NCBI GenBank assembly: GCA_002293125.1
Contig: DBCR01000013.1
Coordinates: forward strand, 33,600 to 61,329
DNA length: 27,730 nt
Direction of reading: 5' to 3'
From: Opitutia bacterium UBA953
GTDB lineage: Bacteria > Verrucomicrobiota > Verrucomicrobiia > Opitutales > UBA953
This document shows, one piece after another, positions 1 through 8,846 of the stretch (positions within the stretch are counted from its first letter, which is position 1; every line of letters starts with the position of its first letter). The notes beneath the pieces were generated by a model, which was given only the letters and a program-made list of their open reading frames with translations, was not told where the DNA came from and searched no databases. The position numbers and the translations under genes are program-made.

Positions 1-566
1 CGTTCGCGCGGGGTCAGCTGGTCGATCACCCCTTCGCCAAGGTGGGAGGGGGAGGCAAGTGCCTGACGGACGGTGCGGCTGAAGTCCTCGTTGAACCAGG
101 TATTACCCAGCGAGATGGCCTCGAGCGCCTTGCGGAGCTCGGAGAGCGGGCCGTTCTTGTTCACGAAGCCGTGGATGCCCGCCTGCATGAGCGCGCGGAC
201 GATGTGCGGCTCCTGCTTTCCGGAGAAGATCAGCACCTTCATCGCGGGCAGGCTGCCGCCGAGACGACGGAGGACCTCGATGCCGCCCACGCCGGGCATG
301 ATGACATCGAGCACCAGGATATCGGGGCGTAGCTGCAGCGCCAGCTCGACCGCGCTCTCGCCATCGTCGCCTTTGCCGGCGAGGTCACAGCGCGGGTGCG
401 CGTGGATCATCTCCGCGACCAGGTCGCAGACCGCGGACTGGTCCTCGATCACCAATACGCGCTTCTTGCCTTCAGGTGGCGAAGATATCGAAGGTCTCTT
501 CGTGAGCGGGAAGGTCGGATAGGCCGTGGGACGGCTGACGCGGATTTTGCGCAATGATGTCTTCAT
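1..566 (-). CDS. NarL/FixJ-type response regulator (3' end cut by window edge)
   Basis: This is a two-component response regulator, probably a transcription factor. 188 codons are visible from an ATG at 566, and the frame stays open to the left edge. After an N-terminal extension of about 33 residues rich in Arg, Ser and Pro comes a receiver domain: acidic pair E41-D42, phospho-acceptor Asp87 in DILVLDVIMPG, the Ser of VLIFSGK near 115, and the conserved Lys137 in FVNKN. The last visible residues (DQLTPRE) match the start of a LuxR-type helix-turn-helix, so the DNA-binding domain should lie just outside the window. The extension is unusual, but no later ATG precedes the receiver core. It is transcribed divergently from the prepilin-like gene. 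No cognate histidine kinase is visible. Confident as to family; the target is unknown. Confidence 0.88.
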   Translation of the reverse strand, partial: MKTSLRKIRVSRPTAYPTFPLTKRPSISSPPEGKKRVLVIEDQSAVCDLVAEMIHAHPRCDLAGKGDDGESAVELALQLRPDILVLDVIMPGVGGIEVLRRLGGSLPAMKVLIFSGKQEPHIVRALMQAGIHGFVNKNGPLSELRKALEAISLGNTWFNEDFSRTVRQALASPSHLGEGVIDQLTPRE

Positions 567-583
567 GGAAGCGATACCTGAGA

Positions 584-612
584 TATATCCTGTTTTGCCC
601 TTTTATTATCAA
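584..612 (-). promoter_or_regulatory. Candidate sigma70-like promoter for the response regulator
   Basis: On the minus strand, TTGATA (612-607) is followed 17 bases later by GATATA, or 19 bases later by TATATC, inside a short AT-rich island between the two divergent genes. The -35 box is good and the -10 box is weak. It is offered only because this is one of the few AT-rich intergenic spots in the window. Confidence 0.25.
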
Positions 613-642
613 TGGAAAGACGATGGGGCTTATTCCTCATCC

Positions 643-3165
643 ATGAATAAGAGAAACGGATTAGTATTACTGGCCTCGCTGATGGTGTTAGCGGGGCTGG
701 TCGCGCTGGCCTTTTCGTTGGCCGCGCTGCTCACGCTCGAACATAGGCAGCAGGAGGCGATCCGACGAGGACGCGCTTTGCGAACGGCCTCTGAAAACGC
801 CGCTTGGCTTGGTCTGGCGGAATTACAGGCCGGGCTCGGCCCTGATGTCGGCCTTAGTTATGAATCATCGCCCGGACAACTTGTGGCCGTAGGTAAGTCA
901 GCGCAGGTTAAGCTGACAGGCGAATTCGCCGACGGTTCCCTCCTTTGCCGTTGGTCGACGATAGACCTCTCCATGGGCCACGACGTGGCCGCCCGCTCCG
1001 TGGCCTTGGGGCAGGCTTCAGCCTGGGCTCGGACGGCAGCGGGCCGAGCCAAACTCTCGTTCGCCTTGGCTGAGTCGGTATCGCCTTCGCGATCCGTCGC
1101 TTTGGCCGCTGGCGGGCCTGAGTTTTTCGATGCGGCGTCAGGCCGGTCTTCCTCCTGGCAGGTGAGAGGTCTGCTCACCAATCCTGTCAACGGCGGCTGG
1201 AAGAAGGATCTCTCCAACGACGCGGTGCTGGCTTCGGAGCTCGGGGAGGCGATAGGGCAGGCTCTGCCGAGTTCCCCTTTCGTGTCCTCTGCCGTGAAAG
1301 GGTATCCGCTCATTCGCATCGAAGACGGCCGGAGGTCGCTCTCCACCTTGCCTGTGCTCGCGGATTTCAGGTTGAGCTTAGGCTTTTTCAACTCACGAAG
1401 CGACGGTCGACATCGGTTACGGTTCCATGGCACGGTAGTGTTCTGGAATCGACTCACCGTGCCGGTGCTCGCTGGCCCGCAGGGCAAGATGTTCCTCGTG
1501 GAGATCACCGGATCGCCGGAGGTGACGGTAACCAATCTCGAGACGCAGAGTTCGTTTATCGCGGATTTGGATGACTGCCCGCAGGAAGATTTCGGAATCG
1601 TCCGACAAGGTTTGCGTGAGCGGGGTCTGTGGTTCTGGGCCGAAATCACCGATGCGTCGACCTATGGGATGGCGAGGCGGGGGCTTTTGCCGGGCGAGGT
1701 TTATGCGTTGGTCAATCCTGCGCCAGCGAGTCAGCCGCAAGGCCTCGCACGCATCCTGACCAAGACGACATGGAAGATGGACCGGGCCGCTCATGGTCCC
1801 GGATGGAAGCGCCCGGAGCCGACGGTCTTCCTGCCGACGGATCGAATCGAAATTGCGTTACGCTTCAGGGGTAAGGTCGGTATCTGTCTCCGGCCTTATG
1901 CGGGGGAGCCGTCGCGCGATGTCGCCATCGCTGACTATCCCGCCAAGCCCCTCATCGCCTTGGAGAATATACCCTTTCCTGATTTCATCATTCGCACCAA
2001 CGGTGAAGATTACTCGCGGGAGGATAGTTCGGGGTATGTCATCGAAGAGCGTCGGGCCTGTCTGCGGGTACGCCTCAAGCCGCGCGAGATGACGGAGTTC
2101 TGGGCGACGGCCGCCGCGGGGCGGTTTTCAAGCCCGAGGTGGAATTTTTCGGAGCCGATGCACGCCATCGAATGGGTCGTCGATCATCCTGTGGGGGCCG
2201 CGTTGGATGTCGTGGATCACGATGCTTCGCCGTTGGCTGGGCCGCTCTGGGATCTCCACCCCAATCGTCATGATGCCGCCGAGGCGGGGGCGTTTGCCTC
2301 GGTGAGGCTTCGGGATTTCCCCAGCGCTCCTCGTCTGTCCGTCGGTTCGCTCCGACATTTGGAGCCCGCGGGTTCGGAGGGTTGGCTTGAGAGCTTGGAT
2401 TCGGGGTTCTTTGCCGCGCCATTAACGGCACCCGAGCCGGGCGTCGTTTCGCATAACCCATTCTTGATGGTAGCTGGTGGCGAAGTGGTTGCTGGGTCGG
2501 CCGACGCCGCCCGGGGGCTTTACGTGGTGGGCCCATTCAACGTCAATTCTCGAGACCCCAAGGCCTGGGAGGCGTTCTTGCGGGCGGCGGAAGGCCCATG
2601 GAAAGCGAATGTCGGTGGCCCGTTCGCACCGCAGGAATTGCGAGGCCCAGTTTTCTTTACCAGGCCTGGCGGTGCATCGCTCGCCAAATGGGGGGCGCTC
2701 AGTCCTGTCGATATCGCAGACAAGCCTGCGGCATTCTTGCCGGAAACGATTTTCGCTGGGCTGACTGGTCAGCAAGGAGTGCGGTCTTTCGAGGCGGACA
2801 AGCTTACCGAGCTAGCCCGTAAAGTCGTCGAACTACAGCCGAGTCATGGCTGGCCGTATCCTTCCTTGGGGGCCTTCGCTCGATCACGGATTCTGGAGCG
2901 CGCTTTGGAAGACGCGGGCATCAACCGCCCCTATGCTTCGGTGGCCCCGGAATTACCCATTCATCTTAGGGCGGACGACTTGCTGGAGGCTTGGGCGCCG
3001 GTGCTGACGGTTCGGGGGGACACTTTCAAGATCATCGGGCGGGCCGAAGGGGAGGGTGGGAACTCCGTCTGTGAGCTAATCGTCCAGAGGGTCGCCGACG
3101 AACACCCGGTACCGCATCTCGGACGACGCTTTAGGATAATTTCGGTACGGTTTCGTAACCAGTGA
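643..3165 (+). CDS. Verrucomicrobial prepilin-like membrane protein (Verru_Chthon cassette A type)
   Basis: A long (840 aa) protein with one N-terminal hydrophobic helix (about residues 5-28), as in type IV pilin-like and PilX-like minor components. The ATG at 643 puts MNKRNG directly before that helix. An in-frame ATG at 526 would add 39 uncharged-to-mixed residues and overlap the divergent regulator, so I reject it. Features I recall from the Verru_Chthon cassette protein A family are present in order: the LAELQ..LGPD segment after the helix, a region ending in NGGWKKDLS (about residue 190), a GPFNVNS motif followed by an AWEAFL helix in the last third, and a C-terminal stretch ending LTVRGDTFKIIGRAEG. 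Codon use is less GC-rich at third positions than in neighbouring genes. None of the usual cassette partners is next to it. Probably an envelope or pilus-like surface component; its function is not established. Confidence 0.7.
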   Translation: MNKRNGLVLLASLMVLAGLVALAFSLAALLTLEHRQQEAIRRGRALRTASENAAWLGLAELQAGLGPDVGLSYESSPGQLVAVGKSAQVKLTGEFADGSLLCRWSTIDLSMGHDVAARSVALGQASAWARTAAGRAKLSFALAESVSPSRSVALAAGGPEFFDAASGRSSSWQVRGLLTNPVNGGWKKDLSNDAVLASELGEAIGQALPSSPFVSSAVKGYPLIRIEDGRRSLSTLPVLADFRLSLGFFNSRSDGRHRLRFHGTVVFWNRLTVPVLAGPQGKMFLVEITGSPEVTVTNLETQSSFIADLDDCPQEDFGIVRQGLRERGLWFWAEITDASTYGMARRGLLPGEVYALVNPAPASQPQGLARILTKTTWKMDRAAHGPGWKRPEPTVFLPTDRIEIALRFRGKVGICLRPYAGEPSRDVAIADYPAKPLIALENIPFPDFIIRTNGEDYSREDSSGYVIEERRACLRVRLKPREMTEFWATAAAGRFSSPRWNFSEPMHAIEWVVDHPVGAALDVVDHDASPLAGPLWDLHPNRHDAAEAGAFASVRLRDFPSAPRLSVGSLRHLEPAGSEGWLESLDSGFFAAPLTAPEPGVVSHNPFLMVAGGEVVAGSADAARGLYVVGPFNVNSRDPKAWEAFLRAAEGPWKANVGGPFAPQELRGPVFFTRPGGASLAKWGALSPVDIADKPAAFLPETIFAGLTGQQGVRSFEADKLTELARKVVELQPSHGWPYPSLGAFARSRILERALEDAGINRPYASVAPELPIHLRADDLLEAWAPVLTVRGDTFKIIGRAEGEGGNSVCELIVQRVADEHPVPHLGRRFRIISVRFRNQ

Positions 3166-3204
3166 AGGGCGGGGCGGACTTGACTGCCGGGGGAAAGGGG
3201 TAAG

Positions 3205-3921
3205 ATGGAGGACATGGAATCAAATCCCTTCATCGTCGCTGATGCTCCGGCCTCTGACCGCGCGGCTTTCTTCCGTCGCACCTACGGCCTGGTGGCCGCC
3301 TCGTTCGCCGCCTTCGCCCTCGCCCTGTACGGGTTCTTCGTGAGCGGCGTCGCCGAGACGTTCATGCGCGCCATCGCCGGCATCGGCTCCTGGGGCATCC
3401 TCGGGGTGATGGTCCTTTTCTGGCTCGGCACCACCGCCGCCCAGTCCCTGGCTTTCAACCGCGCCTCCCGCGCCGCACAATACGCCGGCCTCGGCCTCTA
3501 CATCCTCATGCAGGCGCTGATCTTCGTCCCTTTGATCTACTACACCGCCATCGTCACCAAGGGTAACCCTGGCGAGATCCTGATTCCGGCCTGCATGGCC
3601 ACCGGCGCCCTCGTGATCGCCCTGACGGCCGTCGTGTTCATGACGAACCTGGATTTCTCCTTCCTCAAGGTCGCCATCGTCATCGGCAGCATCTGCGCGC
3701 TCGGTATCGTCATCGTCTCGCTCTTCGCCGGCTGGACGCTCGGCACCTGGTTCTCCATCGCGATGATCATCCTGATGGCCACGGTGATTCTCTACCAGAC
3801 CAACGAGATCAAGAACACCATGGAGACCGACCAGCATGTCGCCGCGGCCTTCGTCCTGTTTTCCTCCTTCGTCACGCTGCTCTTCTACGTCATCCGCCTC
3901 TTCGCCGGTCGTCGCGAATAA
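3205..3921 (+). CDS. Bax inhibitor-1/YccA family membrane protein
   Basis: A 238-residue integral membrane protein of the Bax inhibitor-1 (UPF0005, YccA/YbhL) family. About seven hydrophobic segments follow a short polar N-terminus containing FFRRTYGLVAASF. The family signature lies near the C-terminus: ILYQTNEIKN followed by a short acidic turn and a final hydrophobic helix ending in Arg-Arg-Glu. In this family the bacterial members are linked to membrane proton or calcium leak and to modulation of membrane proteases such as FtsH; nothing in the sequence says which applies here. The ATG at 3205 has AAAGGGG four bases upstream; a second ATG at 3214 is possible. The gene is followed by an intrinsic terminator and appears monocistronic. 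Confidence 0.9.
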   Translation: MEDMESNPFIVADAPASDRAAFFRRTYGLVAASFAAFALALYGFFVSGVAETFMRAIAGIGSWGILGVMVLFWLGTTAAQSLAFNRASRAAQYAGLGLYILMQALIFVPLIYYTAIVTKGNPGEILIPACMATGALVIALTAVVFMTNLDFSFLKVAIVIGSICALGIVIVSLFAGWTLGTWFSIAMIILMATVILYQTNEIKNTMETDQHVAAAFVLFSSFVTLLFYVIRLFAGRRE

Positions 3922-3942
3922 GCACCCCTAAGGAAACTTCTG

Positions 3943-3981
3943 AGGGCTGCCCGGTGTTATATCGGGGAGCCCTTTTTATTT
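3943..3981 (+). terminator. Intrinsic terminator ending at the next start codon
   Basis: AGGGCT (3943-3948) pairs with AGCCCT (3968-3973). Inside, across one mismatch, CCCG pairs with CGGG, leaving a loop of about nine bases. The stem is followed by TTTTTATTT. It ends transcription of the Bax-inhibitor gene, but the ATG of the esterase begins immediately after the T-tract (3982). The only Shine-Dalgarno-like sequence for that gene, GGGGAG, is part of the 3' arm. Confidence 0.8.
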
Positions 3982-4818
3982 ATGCACCGTTTCCTTCTCC
4001 TTGGCCTCTCCTTGGTCTGCGCGGCCTCCTTGTCCGCCCAAGGCAAGATCCGCGAACTGCTGGCGGCCAAGGCGCCGGAGGGCTTCGTCGAAAAGACCTG
4101 GACGGTCGACGGCGTGAAGCGGACGGCGCTCGTCCGCGTGCCGGCGGGTGTCAGCGGCTCGCTGGCCGTGGTCTTCGGCTGGCACGGCCATGGTGGCCGC
4201 TCCACCCACTCCGCCGGCCGATGGGGTTACGGCGAGATCGATACGGCTTCGATTCTCGTCTTCCCGCAGGGCCTGCCGACCGTCTCGCCGCTCGTCGATA
4301 AGGAAGGCCGCATGCCGGGCTGGCAGACCTCCGTCACCAGCGAAGGTGGTCGTGACATCAAACTCTTCGATGCCATCCTGGCTGACCTGAAGAAGCAGCA
4401 TGCGGTCGATGACCGTCGGATCTATTCGATGGGCCACTCCAACGGGGCGGCCTTCAGCTACCTGCTCTGGCAGGCCCGCCCGGAGGTCTTGGCGGCCATC
4501 GGCTCGGTCGCCGGCAGCCTCCGTCCGGACGGAAAGCCCACGACGCCCCTGCCGGTGATCCACGTGGCCGGTGAAAAGGATCCGCTCGTCAAGTTCACCT
4601 GGCAGCAGGCGACTTTCGCCGCCGTAAGGCGTATCAACGGATGCGCCGAAGAAGGCCAGCCTTGGGCCAAGGAAGGCGTCTTGGACGCGACGATCTATGC
4701 CTCGACCAAAGGGGCGCCGCTCGTGACCGCCATCCATGGGGGCGGCCACGAATACGCCAAGGGCTCGACGGAACTGATCGCCCGCTTCTTCAAGGAGAAC
4801 CCTAAGTCCGCCAAGTGA
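3982..4818 (+). CDS. Secreted alpha/beta-hydrolase, PHB depolymerase/feruloyl esterase-like
   Basis: A 278-residue exported serine hydrolase of the polyhydroxybutyrate depolymerase/LpqC/feruloyl esterase (CE1-like) group. A signal peptide spans about residues 1-20 (cleavage after SLSAQ). An oxyanion-hole HGHGG lies at 68-72. The nucleophile Ser153 is in GHSNGA. Asp200 in AGEKDPLV and His256 in GGGHEYAK complete the likely catalytic triad. The substrate could be an ester side chain of a plant or algal polysaccharide, or a polyester; the sequence does not decide. The start abuts the preceding terminator, leaving no conventional leader. Its stop codon directly touches the stop of the convergent beta-helix gene. 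Family confident, substrate unknown. Confidence 0.85.
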   Translation: MHRFLLLGLSLVCAASLSAQGKIRELLAAKAPEGFVEKTWTVDGVKRTALVRVPAGVSGSLAVVFGWHGHGGRSTHSAGRWGYGEIDTASILVFPQGLPTVSPLVDKEGRMPGWQTSVTSEGGRDIKLFDAILADLKKQHAVDDRRIYSMGHSNGAAFSYLLWQARPEVLAAIGSVAGSLRPDGKPTTPLPVIHVAGEKDPLVKFTWQQATFAAVRRINGCAEEGQPWAKEGVLDATIYASTKGAPLVTAIHGGGHEYAKGSTELIARFFKENPKSAK

Positions 4819-7539
4819 TCAGCGGGCCGGGTCGTCCGTGAGGATCGCCAGGTCGTCGAGATAGAATTCGGTCTTCTCGTCGGCGTTGCTGATGAAGCCG
4901 ACCCATTCGAGTGTCTTCATGTCCGGGTGACGGCAGGGCAGGTCTTTGAATTCTTTGGTCGGTTCGCCTTCCGGGGTCACCTTCAGGTTCCAGCGGCCCG
5001 TGACGGCGTCGCCGATGACGGCGGAGAGCTCGAAGCGGATCCACTTCTGCGTCGGTACGGCGACATCGAGGCCTTTGACGCCGGTGAGGCGGCCGTTCTG
5101 GATATGCAGCACGGGGCCGCTGCGGTAGGGGTTACCCTTCGTGCGCCACTCGTGGATGAAGATCGCCTTGGGTTCGAGGTGAAGGGCGAAGCTCACGGTC
5201 GACGTCCCGGTCCGATGATGCGGATTGAAAGAGAGCATCGGGTAGTAATGGGCGGGGAGGCCAGGGGCGTCTTGGAAGAGCAGGGACTGCTTGCCTTCGG
5301 CATGCTTGGCGGGTGTCGTGCGCAGGGCGTCGCCGAGGCTCACGCGGGGCTTACCGGGGGCGGACCGCAGGACCGACAACGCCGGCGATGCATGCGGGAA
5401 GGGGCGCTGCTGATCGATGATGCGTCCTTCGAAGGCTTGGCGGATGTTCAAGGGCGGGGCTTCCGGGCGTGGCGGGCGGGCGAGCTCTGGGCCGCGCTCG
5501 AAAGTATCTGCTAACTTGCGCCAGACGGGGTCATCACGCAGCACACCCATCGCGGAGACGTCGATCGACTTGATGCCGAGGGCGAGGGCCGGTGAACCGG
5601 GCTTGAGGCGGAAGTCACGCTTGGCCGGGTCGACGAAGAGCGGGTCGGCGATGACCGAGTTGACGTCTTGGCCTTTCTTCTGCCAGTCGGCGAAAGAGAA
5701 CTTCTTTTCCGTAAAGGTCACCGGGCGGGCCGAGACATCCCAGTAGACGTTACTCTTATTCAGGAAATTGGCGGTCGTACCGGTCCAGCCGGGTCCGAGG
5801 AGTTCGCCGCGGTCGAAGATGACGATATTCTTCTCGAAGGTGAACGAAAGGTGTTCCTCGGCACGCGCGCGTTTCACCTGATACTCTTCCGAGAAGGCGA
5901 AGACGTTATTCCGAATCACGTTGTCCTTGCCGTAGTGCTGGTGAAAGCCGCCGTCGGTGGTGTCGTAGGTCACGTTACCTTCCATCGTGATGCCCGTACT
6001 GCCTTCGTCGGTGTAGAGTCCCCAGCCACCGTAGGTGAAACAGGTCACGTGGTGGATGTGGTTATGGCTGACCGAGCTGCCTTCGGACGGGCCGAGCGTG
6101 TAGACGCCGCCCATGTCGCTCAGCAGCCCTTTGCCAAGGTGGTGGAGGTGGTTCCATTCGACCTTGTTGCGCTTGGCGTTGCTGGGCGCGTAGCCCCAGC
6201 GCCAGCCGACGGAGACCGCGGAGTAGAAGAAGTCCGAGATCTCATTGTGCGTCACCTCGTTGTCGGAGGAGGAGCCGATCCAGACCCCGACCGCGCAAGG
6301 GAAGACCAGGCCGCCATCGCGGATGATATTATTATGCACCCGGTTATGGCTGGCATGATTCTCGGGCTTGGGCTCGTCGTTGAGCGTCCCGAGCTTGATG
6401 CCGCCGGCGCCGAGGTCGGTGATGAGGCATTTCTCGATGCTCACCTCGCGGGTACCGCGTCCGAGGGAGAAGCCGTAGCTGCCGACGTGGGAAAGTTCGC
6501 AGCCGACGAACGCGACCTGCTGCGCGTGTTCGAGGGTGATGACGCCATCGACCGTCCGGACGGCAGCCTGATTAGGGACGGCGGTGGCGAGCGAGGGCAG
6601 GCCTTTGGCATGGCGGAAGGCGAGTCCACGAAAGGCCAGATGGCGGACCTTGTCGCCAGCTTTACCCGTGAAAGTGAGCAACTTCTCCGCGACGGGATAG
6701 GTCGCGATGGCTTTCTCGACGGTCTCGCCACCGCGCGGCAGGTAGGACAGCTGGCCGGAGCGGCTCAGGAACCATTCGCCGGGCTCATCGAGTAACGATA
6801 GCAGGTTCTCGATGACCATCCCGGTATGATGGTCGAAGGCGGTGTTGCCCTTCTGGGCCGGCCCGCGGACCTTGAGGGTACCGGAAGAGATGTCGGCCGA
6901 TTCCACACGGCTGCGCGTGGTGTCCCATTTGTGGAAGAATGTGACCAAGGCGTCCTGGGCCTCGGAAGATTTCACCTCGCTGAACGACGTCAGCTCCTTC
7001 GGGACGACGCGGAGTGTTTGTTCCGTGAAGCCGGGGGTCGTTATGCCACCCGGAATCGGGGCTTCGCTCTCGAGGCTACGCATGAAGCGGGTACCCGGGT
7101 TACTTGTTCGGGCGCGGATGGCGCGGAGGTCTCCGACCCACAGTTGCTCGAACGTCTCGGTGCCGGCGGGAATCTGTAAAGTCCAGCGGCCATCCTTACC
7201 CGGGCCGAAGGCGGGCAGTTCCTTGCCGCCGGAGATGATGACCTTCGAGCCCTGGGCGGCTTCGTAGGAGATGGTCCGCCCCGCATCGCCGGAATCCTTC
7301 TCGTCGAACGCGACGGCTTCGGTGACGCGATACGTACCCGTTGCGAAGATCACCCGGACGGGTTCGGTGAGCGGACGAGGCAGTTTACGGACGGCCAGTC
7401 GGGCGCCTTCGAGTGAGGCCAAGGGGGCGTCGGCTTTACCGCTGGCACGGTCATCGCCTTGGGGGGAGACGTGGAGATCCAGTGCCCGGGCCGCTGAAGG
7501 CAGGAGGAGGAGAAGTAACAGCGAACGACTGAAAGGCAT
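4819..7539 (-). CDS. Secreted right-handed parallel beta-helix protein, GH141-like
   Basis: A 906-residue exported protein, probably a glycoside hydrolase or lyase acting on a complex polysaccharide. The ATG at 7539 is followed by a Leu-rich signal peptide ending in SAARA. The mature N-terminus (LDLHVSPQGDDRASG, then ASLEGARLAVRKL) and the ISGGKELPAF strand are typical of beta-helix enzymes such as GH141 and GH120. The middle (about residues 300-600) has repeated parallel beta-helix rungs rich in Asn and His, such as NRVHNNIIRDGG and NEVTHNEISDF. The last 200 residues resemble a concanavalin/laminin-G-like beta-sandwich ending in EFYLDDLAIL. An alternative ATG at 7560 adds seven residues. It lies 35 bases downstream of the methyltransferase, so co-transcription is likely. 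The exact CAZy family is uncertain. Confidence 0.8.
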   Translation of the reverse strand: MPFSRSLLLLLLLPSAARALDLHVSPQGDDRASGKADAPLASLEGARLAVRKLPRPLTEPVRVIFATGTYRVTEAVAFDEKDSGDAGRTISYEAAQGSKVIISGGKELPAFGPGKDGRWTLQIPAGTETFEQLWVGDLRAIRARTSNPGTRFMRSLESEAPIPGGITTPGFTEQTLRVVPKELTSFSEVKSSEAQDALVTFFHKWDTTRSRVESADISSGTLKVRGPAQKGNTAFDHHTGMVIENLLSLLDEPGEWFLSRSGQLSYLPRGGETVEKAIATYPVAEKLLTFTGKAGDKVRHLAFRGLAFRHAKGLPSLATAVPNQAAVRTVDGVITLEHAQQVAFVGCELSHVGSYGFSLGRGTREVSIEKCLITDLGAGGIKLGTLNDEPKPENHASHNRVHNNIIRDGGLVFPCAVGVWIGSSSDNEVTHNEISDFFYSAVSVGWRWGYAPSNAKRNKVEWNHLHHLGKGLLSDMGGVYTLGPSEGSSVSHNHIHHVTCFTYGGWGLYTDEGSTGITMEGNVTYDTTDGGFHQHYGKDNVIRNNVFAFSEEYQVKRARAEEHLSFTFEKNIVIFDRGELLGPGWTGTTANFLNKSNVYWDVSARPVTFTEKKFSFADWQKKGQDVNSVIADPLFVDPAKRDFRLKPGSPALALGIKSIDVSAMGVLRDDPVWRKLADTFERGPELARPPRPEAPPLNIRQAFEGRIIDQQRPFPHASPALSVLRSAPGKPRVSLGDALRTTPAKHAEGKQSLLFQDAPGLPAHYYPMLSFNPHHRTGTSTVSFALHLEPKAIFIHEWRTKGNPYRSGPVLHIQNGRLTGVKGLDVAVPTQKWIRFELSAVIGDAVTGRWNLKVTPEGEPTKEFKDLPCRHPDMKTLEWVGFISNADEKTEFYLDDLAILTDDPAR

Positions 7540-7574
7540 GGGTATCCCGACAAGACCCATGCGGGGCGGTTCCC

Positions 7575-8288
7575 TCAAGACTTTCTGACGACGAAGAAAC
7601 GCGTCTCGCCGGCGAACTGCCGGACGAGTGGACCATCTGCGGCGACTTCGGTGCTCAGAGGACACTCGATCACCGTGAAGCCCGTTTCCGACAGCTCGCC
7701 GCGGGTTTCGGTTTCGGTGCTGCTGTGCATGAAGACCGGTGACGTATCGCTCTCGTGCCAGCGGTCGCCTGGAATTCCATCGTCTGGCTCGCCTTCCTTC
7801 GCCCGGTAGGCGGCGTAGGCGCCTTTCTCGCGGTCGGCAGCCGTGAAGAGCAGGATGCCGCCGGGTTTCAGCACGCGATGGATTGAGCGGAGTGCCGCCA
7901 AGCGGTGAGCTCGGCGGGGGAGGCACATGAGTCCGTTGAAGGCGTAGATTGCTCCGTCGAAGCAAGCATCGGGGTAGGTGAGGGCGGTGGCGTCCTGTTG
8001 TTCGACGATTTTCTCCCAGGCCTCGTCATGATCGGCCAGCACCGCGCGGGCGAGGCTCACCATGATCGGAGAGAAGTCCGTCGCGATGACATCAGGGTAG
8101 CCGGACTGTAACAATCCCAGGGCCACCCGACCGCCGCCGCAGCCGAGTTCGAGGATGCGGTGAGATTTGGAAAAATGTCGCTCGATGAGCACGCGTTCGG
8201 AAGCCCACATCCCGACCCTCACGGCCGCCCGGGCGTAGTGCAGGGCCGTCTCGGTCTCGAGCCAGTGGGCCTGCGGGTCGCGTTCCAT
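7575..8288 (-). CDS. Class I SAM-dependent methyltransferase
   Basis: A 237-residue cytosolic methyltransferase with the Rossmann fold. Motif I is ILELGCGGG (45-53), followed by IATDFSP with the acidic ribose-binding residue (about 68-74), a Q-D-A-T segment near 98-101 (motif II region), and the post-motif VLKPGGILLF. The C-terminus (FAGETRFFVVRKS) is the usual last strand. The substrate cannot be read from sequence. I chose the ATG at 8288 because the region upstream reads as non-conserved, Cys/Gln-rich coding and would overlap the divergent lipoprotein gene. The stop lies 35 bases before the beta-helix gene on the same strand. I see no clear Shine-Dalgarno. Confidence 0.85.
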   Translation of the reverse strand: MERDPQAHWLETETALHYARAAVRVGMWASERVLIERHFSKSHRILELGCGGGRVALGLLQSGYPDVIATDFSPIMVSLARAVLADHDEAWEKIVEQQDATALTYPDACFDGAIYAFNGLMCLPRRAHRLAALRSIHRVLKPGGILLFTAADREKGAYAAYRAKEGEPDDGIPGDRWHESDTSPVFMHSSTETETRGELSETGFTVIECPLSTEVAADGPLVRQFAGETRFFVVRKS

Positions 8289-8342
8289 GCGTCGAAGCAA
8301 GCGAATCTTGCCACCGAGGCAATCGCAGGAACACTGACCGCC

Positions 8343-8846
8343 ATGATTCGGTCGCTCTTCCTTTTCCTCGCTTTGGCGCTGGTCGCCTGCGATAGCCGCC
8401 AAGCCTCCTCGGCGCCGGTCGCCGAGCTCGGCCTCGAGACGCGCTTCCCGGTGCGCATGGGACAGGTACTTGGTCAGCTGCGAATCGCCGCGACTGACCT
8501 CGAGAAAGCTCGGGGCCTGATGGGCGTCACCAAACTGACCGATGAGGAAGGGATGGCCTTCATGTATGATGCCGAGATGAGGATGAGCTTCTGGATGAAG
8601 GACACCCCGCTCGATCTCGATATCGCGTTCATCGCGCGCGATGGAACCGTCCTTGAGGTCCGGACCATGACCTCAGGCGATACCGAGACCACCACTTCGA
8701 CCACCGACCAGGTGCGCTTCGCCATCGAGATGCGCGCCGGTTGGTTTGGCCATTTCGGGGTAAAGCCGGGCGACAAGGTGAACATCGACGACCTGCGCGC
8801 GGCCTTGAAGGCACGTGGCTTCGACCCGAAGCGATTCATTCCCTGA
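8343..8846 (+). CDS. DUF192 lipoprotein
   Basis: A 167-residue exported protein of the DUF192 family, whose function is not established. The ATG at 8343 opens a lipoprotein signal with lipobox LVAC, so Cys becomes the acylated first mature residue. The DUF192 core follows: RIAATDLEKARGLMG, then GMAFMYDAEMRMSFWMKDT, LDIAFIARDGTVLEV and the closing GDKVNI segment. An AGGAA lies 12 bases upstream. It is divergent from the methyltransferase across 54 bases. Its TGA directly abuts the stop of the small membrane peptide gene on the other strand. Confidence 0.88.
   Translation: MIRSLFLFLALALVACDSRQASSAPVAELGLETRFPVRMGQVLGQLRIAATDLEKARGLMGVTKLTDEEGMAFMYDAEMRMSFWMKDTPLDLDIAFIARDGTVLEVRTMTSGDTETTTSTTDQVRFAIEMRAGWFGHFGVKPGDKVNIDDLRAALKARGFDPKRFIP

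Noticed and set aside
526..642. N-terminal extension of the prepilin-like gene to an ATG at 526
   Set aside because: It would overlap the divergent response regulator and push the membrane helix 40 residues inward; the family starts right before the helix.
5668..6795. A 375-codon plus-strand frame opposite the beta-helix gene
   Set aside because: Antisense artefact of high GC; Val/Gly/Ala-rich with no signal or motif.
7540..7965. N-terminal extension of the beta-helix gene upstream of its signal peptide
   Set aside because: Lies antiparallel in frame over the methyltransferase coding region on the same strand and is Arg-rich nonsense; the signal peptide defines the start.
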